Source: Pseudorhodobacter sp. (GTDB lineage: Bacteria; Pseudomonadota; Alphaproteobacteria; Rhodobacterales; Rhodobacteraceae). Taken from it: DNA of 8,128 nucleotides. The position numbers and the translations under genes are program-made. Shown here in pieces: positions 1 to 5,917 of the stretch (the first letter of the stretch is position 1; every line of letters starts with the position of its first letter). Below the pieces are notes generated by a model. That model made no database searches. It had not been told where the DNA came from and worked only from the letters and a program-made list of their open reading frames with translations. The stretch covers positions 1 to 8,128 of the forward strand of contig JACMNW010000458.1 of assembly GCA_014378345.1 (NCBI GenBank), in the 5' to 3' direction.

Positions 1-1655
1 AAGAAGCCTTGCCAGCAGCCACCTTGGCGCCACAAGACAGCCCCGTTGCCCGCAGCGAATCAAAAATTGCCGCACCAGATGCATCGGCTGCCATGGCGGA
101 AGACGAGCCTTTCGTGACAGCACCTATGGCCACGATGCAATCTGATAAACCCAGTATGACAATGCTGGACGCCGAAGCCCCAGCCCCCATAAGTGATGGT
201 CTTGTGGCGGCCATCGCGCAATCCGAATCCGACCTTGGCCGTACGGCACTTGCCCCCGAAAATACGGAAAGCTTCGCCAATGCTGAACAAAACCCGGTCA
301 AGGTCACAACTGAGGATCCCGTTTCGACGTTTTCCATTGACGTAGATACCGCCAGCTATTCGGTTGTACGGTCTTCGCTGATGTCCGGCATGCTGCCCCC
401 ACCCGAGGCCGTGCGGGTTGAAGAAATGGTGAACTACTTCCCCTATGATTACCCCGCCCCTGCGGCGGAAGATGCCCCGTTTCGCAGCACCGTTACCGTG
501 ATGCAAACCCCGTGGAACCCTGGCACCCGGCTGGTGCATATCGGGCTGCAGGGCCGCCTGCCCGCGCTTGCAGACCGACCACCGCTGAACCTCGTGTTTC
601 TGATCGATACATCTGGTTCGATGGACGAGCCGAACAAGCTGCCGCTGCTGAAGCAATCGCTTAAACTGATGCTGGCCCAGTTACGCCCGACAGATGAGGT
701 GGCCATGGTTGCCTATGCCGGGTCTGCGGGCACTGTGTTGGAGCCGACAAAGGCCGGGGAGGCTACGAAAATTCTTGCTGCCTTGAATAACCTTGCCGCA
801 GGCGGTTCTACTGCCGGTGCTGAAGGGCTGGCACTTGCGTATGACGTGGCTGCAAGCATGGGCAAAGACGGCGAGGTAAGCCGCGTTTTGCTGGCCACGG
901 ATGGCGATTTCAACGTTGGAATTGATGACCCCGAGGGGTTGGAAGCCTATATTGCCAAGAAACGCGACATGGGGATTTACTTGTCCGTTCTGGGCTTTGG
1001 TCGGGGCAATCTGGATGATGCCACAATGCAGGCGCTGGCCCAGAATGGGAACGGCACGGCCGCCTATATCGACACATTGAATGAGGCGCGCAAAGTGCTG
1101 GTTGATCAGTTGACAGGCGCGCTGTTCCCGATTGCTGATGATGTTAAAATTCAGGTGGAATGGAACCCGGCTGCCGTGGCTGAATACCGGCTGATCGGAT
1201 ATGAAACCCGTGCGCTGAAGCGTGAGGATTTCAACAATGACAAGGTGGATGCGGGCGAAATTGGGGCTGGCCGTGAAGTTACCGCGATTTATGAGGTGAC
1301 AGCACCGGGAAGTGCCGCGTTGCGCAATGATCCGCTGCGATACGGGGCAGCACCCGCTGCAGGCGACGCGTCGGAGCTGGGCTTTCTGCGGCTGCGTTAC
1401 AAGGCACCGGGCGCGGATGCGTCACAACTGATCGAAACACCCATCACGTCTGGGGGCGAGGCCAGCGATGACGCCCGGTTTGCCGTGGCCATGGCTGGTT
1501 TTGGCCAGTTGCTGCGCGAGCCTAAATACCTGAACGATTGGGGCTGGGACAAAGCGATTGATCTGGCCTTGGGGGCGCGCGGAAATGATCCGTTCGGGTA
1601 CAGGATCGAGGCGGTTAACCTGATGCGGATGGCAAAAGCATTAACCGCAGAATAA
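1..1655 (+). CDS. YfbK-type von Willebrand factor A (vWA) domain protein, 5' truncated
   Basis: The reading frame is already open at base 3 and runs to a TAA stop at 1653-1655, so the true start lies left of the window. The residue numbers here count the TTG at base 9 as 1. Residues 1-105 are a low-complexity stretch rich in Ala, Pro and acidic residues. A YfbK-type N-terminal domain follows, including VEEMVNYFPYDYPAP. The vWA domain then carries a complete-looking metal-binding (MIDAS) site: D200, S202 and S204 in DTSGSM, T268 in GGSTAG, and D298 in ATDGD. The C-terminal part, about 375-548, resembles the DUF3520 domain of YfbK and includes FNNDKVDAGEIGAGRE from residue 408. E. coli YfbK is a predicted lipoprotein of about 575 residues, so the missing part probably holds an export signal, but that cannot be seen here. 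The biochemical role of this family is not established; a metal-dependent protein-protein adhesion role is inferred from the MIDAS. The gene converges on hsp20 and shares its terminator. Confidence 0.93.
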   Translation, partial: EALPAATLAPQDSPVARSESKIAAPDASAAMAEDEPFVTAPMATMQSDKPSMTMLDAEAPAPISDGLVAAIAQSESDLGRTALAPENTESFANAEQNPVKVTTEDPVSTFSIDVDTASYSVVRSSLMSGMLPPPEAVRVEEMVNYFPYDYPAPAAEDAPFRSTVTVMQTPWNPGTRLVHIGLQGRLPALADRPPLNLVFLIDTSGSMDEPNKLPLLKQSLKLMLAQLRPTDEVAMVAYAGSAGTVLEPTKAGEATKILAALNNLAAGGSTAGAEGLALAYDVAASMGKDGEVSRVLLATDGDFNVGIDDPEGLEAYIAKKRDMGIYLSVLGFGRGNLDDATMQALAQNGNGTAAYIDTLNEARKVLVDQLTGALFPIADDVKIQVEWNPAAVAEYRLIGYETRALKREDFNNDKVDAGEIGAGREVTAIYEVTAPGSAALRNDPLRYGAAPAAGDASELGFLRLRYKAPGADASQLIETPITSGGEASDDARFAVAMAGFGQLLREPKYLNDWGWDKAIDLALGARGNDPFGYRIEAVNLMRMAKALTAE

Positions 1656-1671
1656 GGCGCATTGACATAAA

Positions 1672-1698
1672 AAAGGCGCGCCAAATGGGCGCGCCTTT
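1672..1698. terminator. Bidirectional Rho-independent terminator
   Basis: An 11-bp perfect stem (AAAGGCGCGCC at 1672-1682 paired with 1688-1698) closes a 5-base loop, AAATG. It lies 16 bases after the stop of the vWA gene and 16 bases after the stop of the convergent hsp20 gene. On the minus strand the stem is followed by a run of six T (bases 1674-1669), giving a classical terminator for hsp20. On the plus strand the T-rich tail (TTTCGTCTTATT) is weaker but usable. It is expected to end both transcripts and limit antisense read-through. Confidence 0.9.
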
Positions 1699-1714
1699 CG
1701 TCTTATTAATATGA

Positions 1715-2191
1715 CTAGGCGCCGACGGTTTCAACCAAACCTTCAATCGTCTTGACGCTGCCTTCCGCACCTTTGCCAATCTCGATCCGGCGCGGCTTTA
1801 GCGCCTCTGGCATCTCGCGCACAAGATCGATGTGCAGCATGCCAAGGTCGTGGGCGGCCCCCGTCACGCGCATATGATCGGCCAGCGCAAAGCGGCGATC
1901 AAAGGCGCGGGTGGCAATCCCACGGTGCAAATAGCTATGCTGTGCATCATTTACGGACCTACGGGCGGTAACGTGCAGGGTGTTTTCCTTCACCTCAACC
2001 GTCAGGTCCTCTTGGGTAAAACCAGCCACGGCTATTGAAATGCGGTAAGCGTTTTCTGCCGTCTTTTCGATATTGTAAGGCGGGTAGGTGGGTTGCGCCA
2101 CGTCGCTGGTCAGCACTCGGTCCATCAGATCGGTGATCCGGTCAAAGCCCACTGTTGCGCGGTAAAGCGGGGTGAAATCATAGGTACGCAT
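1715..2191 (-). CDS. ibpA: Small heat shock protein, Hsp20/IbpA family
   Basis: This 158-residue protein is an ATP-independent chaperone that holds unfolding proteins for later refolding by DnaK/ClpB. The N-terminus MRTYDFTPLYRATVGFDR closely resembles E. coli IbpA/IbpB. The alpha-crystallin domain spans about residues 38-130: PPYNIEK at its start, then IAVAGFTQEDLTVEV, and a GMLHIDLVRE segment near the end. The C-terminal tail contains PRRIEIG, which carries the I-x-I oligomerisation motif. These are class A sHSP features, and the length is usual. The start at 2191 is chosen because GGAGG (2201-2197) sits 5 bases upstream. A longer frame up to 2251 would put the untranslated leader hairpins inside the protein and lacks family similarity. 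The gene is preceded by a sigma-32-like promoter and a ROSE-like leader and is followed by a terminator, so it looks monocistronic and heat-induced. Confidence 0.95.
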   Translation of the reverse strand: MRTYDFTPLYRATVGFDRITDLMDRVLTSDVAQPTYPPYNIEKTAENAYRISIAVAGFTQEDLTVEVKENTLHVTARRSVNDAQHSYLHRGIATRAFDRRFALADHMRVTGAAHDLGMLHIDLVREMPEALKPRRIEIGKGAEGSVKTIEGLVETVGA

Positions 2192-2193
2192 AG

Positions 2194-2212
2194 CATCCTC
2201 CGTAAAGCGATG
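2194..2212 (-). promoter_or_regulatory. ROSE-like RNA thermometer hairpin over the hsp20 Shine-Dalgarno
   Basis: In the hsp20 mRNA, CAUCGCU (2212-2206), a UUAC loop and GGAGGAUG (2201-2194) fold into a hairpin that buries the Shine-Dalgarno GGAGG. The 5' arm contains UCGCU, matching the U(U/C)GCU core known from ROSE elements of alpha- and gammaproteobacterial small heat shock genes. The pairing also has the ROSE layout: C-G, A-U, U-A, C-G, then a G-G mismatch (2208 with 2198), an unpaired C (2207), and U-A (2206 with 2199). Such a weak, mismatched stem is expected to melt as temperature rises and release the ribosome site. The call comes from reading the bases; no folding energy was calculated. 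Confidence 0.7.
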
Positions 2213-2232
2213 ATGAGGCCCTTCCACATGGG

Positions 2233-2261
2233 ACAGGGCGGGTCGTTGCACCGGGCCCTGT
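2233..2261 (-). promoter_or_regulatory. GC-rich hairpin in the hsp20 5' leader
   Basis: Bases 2255-2261 and 2233-2239 form a perfect 7-bp arm pair (ACAGGGC/GCCCUGU in the mRNA). A further GGU/ACC pairing (2252-2250 with 2243-2241) sits inside it around a 6-base loop. It lies in the predicted leader between the sigma-32-like promoter and the SD-blocking hairpin. ROSE leaders usually have one or more stable upstream stem-loops that stay folded and help the temperature-sensing hairpin form, and this fits that role. It has no T-run, so it is not a terminator for the upstream protease gene. Confidence 0.6.
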
Positions 2262-2281
2262 TTGGCACCCGGCTGAGGATT

Positions 2282-2310
2282 ATCTGGGAAGCAGTGGCGC
2301 TGGTTTCAAG
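2282..2310 (-). promoter_or_regulatory. Sigma-32 (RpoH)-type heat shock promoter for hsp20
   Basis: On the minus strand CTTGAAA (2310-2304) is an exact match to the sigma-32 -35 consensus. Fourteen bases later TCCCAGAT (2289-2282) resembles the -10 consensus CCCCATnT, with two mismatches. Transcription would start near 2275 and give a leader of about 84 bases, a usual length for a ROSE-type leader. The element starts only 19 bases past the protease stop, so hsp20 should have its own transcript. Confidence 0.6.
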
Positions 2311-2328
2311 GGCAACGGGCGGCGGCGG

Positions 2329-3138
2329 TCAGGGCTTGACGAATTTCGCCCCGCCAGTCGCGTTGCCAGACAAAATACGTACAGAATTGGGCGAACGCCG
2401 GGGCGCATCTACGCCAGAGTCCAAGGCGGCGCGCACAGTTGCAAGCGGTTCTGCCAAAGCAATGCCTAGGGCTACTTTCTTGCCGTCAACCTCCGCCTTG
2501 GCGGAAACAATGGAAACGATCCGTGCGACGCCATCCCGCACGACAAAAATTGGTGCGCCAGACGATCCGAAATCAACAGAACATGTCAGCACAACCACAC
2601 CGGGTTGATTGCCAAGCACAAAACAAACTTCTTGCAAGGATGGGGCTTCAGACCTGTCCATCGCGTAAGAGACGACTTCAACCTTGTCGCCGGCTACCGG
2701 ACTGGCATCTGTTTCAAAGGGTGTAATCGATGGCAGCCTGATGGGTTGATCAAGTTCTAACAATGCCAGATCATAAGCAACACGGTCCAACCTATCGACA
2801 CCGCCAAAAACGTAATCCGGATGAATCACGGCCCGGCGCACGCCGCGATATGCAGCCGCCCGGCCATTGCGCCACCCTGCCAGAAATTGAATATCGCCTG
2901 CATCCATGCGCGCACCGGTTTCTTTATCGAACATGCAATGCGCGGCTGTCAGAACCAGATTTGGCTCGATCAACGCGCCGGTACAAAAACCGCGATCACC
3001 AAAGTTTAGCCTGCCAACCGCGTCCCACCCCCGGCTATCATCGCCGGTTTCCAAGGCACGCAGCGGCGTTTCCTGCGATCCCGCCGGGCCGGAAAAGCAA
3101 AGCACGAGGCAGATCAATTTTAACAAAAGCGGGCGCAT
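2329..3138 (-). CDS. Secreted trypsin-like serine protease (S1 family)
   Basis: This 269-residue protein starts at an ATG at 3138 with a good GGAGG 4 bases upstream. Residues 1 to about 20 form a signal peptide: basic MRPLLLK, a hydrophobic core LICLVLCF, then small residues. Export to the periplasm or medium is therefore expected. The chymotrypsin-fold catalytic triad is complete: H67 in LTAAHC, D123 in YDLALLEL and S193 in DFGSSGAP. C52/C68 and C172/C186 are placed to form the two usual disulphides. The serine motif is GSSGAP rather than the trypsin GDSGGP, a variant more like glutamyl-endopeptidase (V8-type) enzymes, so substrate preference cannot be assumed to be tryptic. The roughly 25 residues at the C-terminus (from about 245) are polar and probably not part of the catalytic fold. 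It follows glcF by 34 bases on the same strand and may be partly co-transcribed, but no functional link to glycolate use is apparent. The target is unknown. Confidence 0.9.
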   Translation of the reverse strand: MRPLLLKLICLVLCFSGPAGSQETPLRALETGDDSRGWDAVGRLNFGDRGFCTGALIEPNLVLTAAHCMFDKETGARMDAGDIQFLAGWRNGRAAAYRGVRRAVIHPDYVFGGVDRLDRVAYDLALLELDQPIRLPSITPFETDASPVAGDKVEVVSYAMDRSEAPSLQEVCFVLGNQPGVVVLTCSVDFGSSGAPIFVVRDGVARIVSIVSAKAEVDGKKVALGIALAEPLATVRAALDSGVDAPRRSPNSVRILSGNATGGAKFVKP

Positions 3139-3154
3139 TATTCCTCCGGACTGC

Positions 3155-3166
3155 TAGTGGCCACTA
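3155..3166. repeat. 12-bp perfect palindrome between glcF and the protease gene
   Basis: TAGTGGCCACTA is a perfect inverted repeat lying 16 bases upstream of the protease ATG and 6 bases past the glcF stop. It could be an operator for a dimeric regulator or a small hairpin in a read-through mRNA. It has no loop and no T-run, so it is not a convincing terminator. Confidence 0.4.
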
Positions 3167-3172
3167 TGCACC

Positions 3173-4489
3173 CTATACGGCGGATTTGTGGCCCGGCCAG
3201 GTCAAGAGTTGGAGAGCGCGTGGTTTAGGCCCACCTGTTGCCCAATCCAACAATTCCACGGTGTGGACAACAGGTATGCCAGTGCCCGACCCGATCTGCA
3301 TCATGCACCCGATGTTACCAGCCGAGATGATATCAGGCTTCTTCGCCTCCAGCGTGTTGACCTTGCGCGCCTTGAGTTGGCCCGAGATTTCGGGCTGCAG
3401 CAGGTTATATGTGCCCGCAGACCCGCAGCACAGATGGCTGTCAGCAGGTTCCACCACGTAAAAGCCCGCGCGTTTCAAAAGGTCTTTCGGGGCGGATTTG
3501 ATCTGCTGGCCATGTTGCAAAGAACAGGCTGCATGATAGGCCACGCGCAGGTTTTTCTTCTGCCCCTCCGGCAGGCCAAGTTTTACCAACACCTCGCTGA
3601 TGTCCATCGTCATTGCAGCCACAGTCGCCGCATCTTCCGCCATCGGGCCAAGTTGAAACATATGGCCGTAATCCTTTACCGTCGTGCCGCAGCCGCTGGT
3701 GTTGATGACCACTGCATCAAGGCCCACGCCTGCCTTTTCAGCCATCCAGGCACGGATATTGTTGGCAGCTGATTTGTGGGCCAAATCGGCCTTGCCCATA
3801 TGATGGGTCAAAGCGCCACAACAGCCCATACCCTTGGCAATAACAACGTCACACCCCAGCCTGCGCAAAAGGCGGATGGTAGCATCATTGATGTCGGTGT
3901 TCAGCGCCTTTTGCGCACAGCCTGTCATCAGCGCCACGCGCATGCGTTTTGGCCCTTCGGCAGCAAACACCTGCGGGTCGTCATTGCGGCTGACGGGCGG
4001 AATGGTTTTAGGGGCCATCGCCAGCATGGCGCGCAGGCGGGGGTCGGGTATCAGCCCCGCAAAAGGTTGCGCAATTTTCGCCCCCAGCAGCGCCAGCCGA
4101 AACCGGGTCGGATGCGGGATCACCCATGCCAGAATTCGGCGCAACATTCTGTCCATAAACGGGCGGCGATAGGTTTTCTCGATATAGTCCCGTGCATGAT
4201 CAACAAGATGCATGTAGTTTACACCCGACGGACAGGTGGTCATGCAGGCAAGGCATGACAGGCACCGGTCTATATGCTTGACTGTTTTCGCATCAGCTGG
4301 CCGCCCGTTTTCCAACATGGCCTTGATCAAATAAATTCGTCCACGCGGGCTATCAAGTTCGTCGCCCAGCACTTGGTAAGTCGGGCATGTGGCCGTGCAA
4401 AACCCGCAATGAACGCAGGTGCGCAACACGTCATTGGCTTGCGATGTGGCCGGATCACGCAGTTGTTCAGGGGTGAAATTTGTTTGCAT
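3173..4489 (-). CDS. glcF: Glycolate oxidase iron-sulfur subunit GlcF
   Basis: GlcF carries electrons from the FAD subunits of glycolate dehydrogenase towards the membrane quinone pool. The 438-residue protein has two ferredoxin-type [4Fe-4S] motifs, C25-x2-C28-x2-C31-x3-CP and C76-x2-C79-x2-C82-x3-CP. Two cysteine-rich CCG domains typical of the GlcF/heterodisulfide reductase D family follow: C191, C223-C224-G and C267 in the first, and C322 and C354-C355-G in the second. It is about 30 residues longer than E. coli GlcF (about 407). The ATG at 4489 is separated by one base from the stop of the upstream small gene (TGATATG), with only a weak AGG before it. Translation is therefore probably coupled to that gene. 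It is the last glc gene of the operon, and no Rho-independent terminator is evident after it. Confidence 0.97.
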   Translation of the reverse strand: MQTNFTPEQLRDPATSQANDVLRTCVHCGFCTATCPTYQVLGDELDSPRGRIYLIKAMLENGRPADAKTVKHIDRCLSCLACMTTCPSGVNYMHLVDHARDYIEKTYRRPFMDRMLRRILAWVIPHPTRFRLALLGAKIAQPFAGLIPDPRLRAMLAMAPKTIPPVSRNDDPQVFAAEGPKRMRVALMTGCAQKALNTDINDATIRLLRRLGCDVVIAKGMGCCGALTHHMGKADLAHKSAANNIRAWMAEKAGVGLDAVVINTSGCGTTVKDYGHMFQLGPMAEDAATVAAMTMDISEVLVKLGLPEGQKKNLRVAYHAACSLQHGQQIKSAPKDLLKRAGFYVVEPADSHLCCGSAGTYNLLQPEISGQLKARKVNTLEAKKPDIISAGNIGCMMQIGSGTGIPVVHTVELLDWATGGPKPRALQLLTWPGHKSAV

Positions 4490-4490
4490 A

Positions 4491-4806
4491 TCAAAAGCCT
4501 AAAACGTTAAGCGTCGCAATGCCTGCGGCCGGCACCACAATCACCTGGTAAGCCCACTGCGGCCGCCCAAGCCTGACCACCAGACGCAAAATCTGTACCA
4601 GCCTTTCAAGTGCGATTGCCGATTTGACTAAGGCAATCAGTGCCACCAAGGAGCTTTCATCACTGCCCATTTGCGATACCCAAAACAACACTCCAAGCGC
4701 CAATGTGACCAGGCAACCGATGAGCGCAGGCCTGCCACTCGGAAGGCCACGCGAGCACAACAAAGGTCACTACGGGGACGCCAATGAAGGCAAGCGCAAG
4801 TTCCAT
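4491..4806 (-). pseudogene. Small membrane protein gene in the glc operon, apparently frameshifted
   Basis: I do not recognise this family. A good start lies at 4806: an AGGA follows the glcE stop, spaced 8 bases from an ATG that opens MELALAFIGVPVVTFVVLAW, a clear transmembrane segment. That frame loses its membrane character after about codon 22 and stops at 4660 (48 residues). The next frame has stops TAG TGA at about 4772-4767. From about 4745 it reads on as a second hydrophobic segment (PALIGCLVTLALGVLFWVS), a helical middle with basic residues, and a third segment (AYQVIVVPAAGIATLNVLGF), to a TGA at 4491 coupled to glcF. The full span is 316 bases, one more than 105 codons, so removing one base near 4735-4755 would restore a 104-residue protein with three membrane segments. 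It could be a real mutation, a sequencing error or, less likely, programmed frameshifting. Reading only the second frame from a TTG at 4763 gives 90 residues but has no ribosome site. Confidence 0.6.
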
Positions 4807-4815
4807 GTCGGTTTC

Positions 4816-5916
4816 CTACATCAGGCCGGGGTTCAGAATACCGCGTGGATCAAACTTGGCGCGTAAGGCTTTTGTTAGCGTTGATAAAGCGGGGGCTTCA
4901 GGTTGGAAGGCCGCAATACCATCCGCCGGGCCACTTCGAACGCGGGTTGCATGGCCGGAAAAAGGGCCCAGACCGGCGCGCAAATCACTGCCCGGTGCCA
5001 TAAGCATCCAGATCAGCCCACCGCCCCAATCATAAGCCACGGCTTCCGCGCCAGATCGCGCCGCAATCACCGGCGCATCCGATGGCTTGACGGATACCCG
5101 CCAGACATCGCCATTGCGCCCATGAAACAGCGACACATCGCGAATATTGGCCCAGCGGTTTGCGGTATCATCTTCCCGGGTCATCGGCCCAAAATCGGCC
5201 AGAAGGTCTGCCAGCTGCCCCGCGCGGTAAGCAACAGAGGCCGCAAATCCTTCAATCCGAAAGAAGGTGCCGCTGCCCGGCCAATGTGCAGCACCTGACA
5301 CCTCGAATGGCGATGCAAGCGCCGCCGACATGGCAGCCACGGCGCGGAAATCATCAAGCCCGTTTAAAATCAGGGTCATCGCGGCCGCGGGCACCGGCAG
5401 CAGCTTGAAGCTAATTTCGGTTAATACCCCCAACGTGCCATGGCTGCCCGCCATCAGCTTGACCAGATCATAGCCGGTGACGTTTTTCATCACCCGGCCA
5501 CCGTTCTTGATCACCGTGCCGGTGCCGTCGATAAACCGCACCCCGATCAAGCTGTCACGGCAGGCCCCAACTTGCACACGCCGCGGGCCAGATGCATTGG
5601 CCGCCACCACACCGCCAAGCGTGGACGCACCGGTACCCCCCAAAAGACCACGCATATCGGGCACTTCGAACGGCAAACGCTGGCCTTCACTGGCAAGCAG
5701 TGCCTCAACCTCCGCAAGGGGCGTGCCTGCGCCTGCCACCAGCGTCAATGCACCCGGTTCATATAGGGTGACGCCGGACAAACCACTGGTTTCCAACACC
5801 TCTGCCGGGCCGACATGCCCGATAGACCGCGTGCCGCCGCCAACAATGCGCATCGGGCCATTTGAGCCGCGCACGGCATCCGCAAGCTCTGCCTCGGTCT
5901 TGGCGGCTATTGCCAT
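4816..5916 (-). CDS. glcE: Glycolate oxidase FAD-binding subunit GlcE
   Basis: GlcE is the second flavin-binding subunit of glycolate dehydrogenase and is needed together with GlcD and GlcF for activity. The 366-residue protein (E. coli about 350) has the PCMH-type FAD-binding fold. VGGGTRSIGH (about 25-34) is the first phosphate-binding loop, followed by YEPGALTLVAGAGTPLAEVE (52-71). The GGTGASTLGGVVAANASGPR region (93-112) and NVTGYDLVKLMAGSHGTLGV (145-164) bind the rest of FAD. The C-terminus FDPRGILNPGLM is typical of the family. The ATG at 5916 is one base after the glcD stop (TGATATG) with no strong Shine-Dalgarno of its own, so it probably depends on ribosomes finishing glcD. Its stop lies 9 bases before the ATG of the small membrane-protein gene. 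Confidence 0.97.
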   Translation of the reverse strand: MAIAAKTEAELADAVRGSNGPMRIVGGGTRSIGHVGPAEVLETSGLSGVTLYEPGALTLVAGAGTPLAEVEALLASEGQRLPFEVPDMRGLLGGTGASTLGGVVAANASGPRRVQVGACRDSLIGVRFIDGTGTVIKNGGRVMKNVTGYDLVKLMAGSHGTLGVLTEISFKLLPVPAAAMTLILNGLDDFRAVAAMSAALASPFEVSGAAHWPGSGTFFRIEGFAASVAYRAGQLADLLADFGPMTREDDTANRWANIRDVSLFHGRNGDVWRVSVKPSDAPVIAARSGAEAVAYDWGGGLIWMLMAPGSDLRAGLGPFSGHATRVRSGPADGIAAFQPEAPALSTLTKALRAKFDPRGILNPGLM

Positions 5917-5917
5917 A

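Noticed and set aside
60..656. 198-residue minus-strand reading frame inside the vWA gene
   Set aside because: Antisense to a well-supported coding region, with no recognisable domain and a His/Arg/Gly-rich composition typical of shadow frames.
2192..2251. N-terminal extension of Hsp20 to 178 residues
   Set aside because: The extra 20 residues do not resemble the family, and the strong GGAGG and leader hairpins place the start at 2191.
2311..2328. GGC-rich short repeat (GGGCGGCGGCGG)
   Set aside because: Too short and simple to be more than local GC-rich sequence after the protease stop.
2093..2608. 171-residue plus-strand frame across hsp20 and the protease
   Set aside because: It overlaps two supported genes and the hsp20 regulatory leader, with no family similarity.
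4491..4763. Intact 90-residue gene starting at TTG 4763
   Set aside because: There is no ribosome site, the first residues are non-hydrophobic, and a better-supported start with a transmembrane segment exists at 4806 in another frame.
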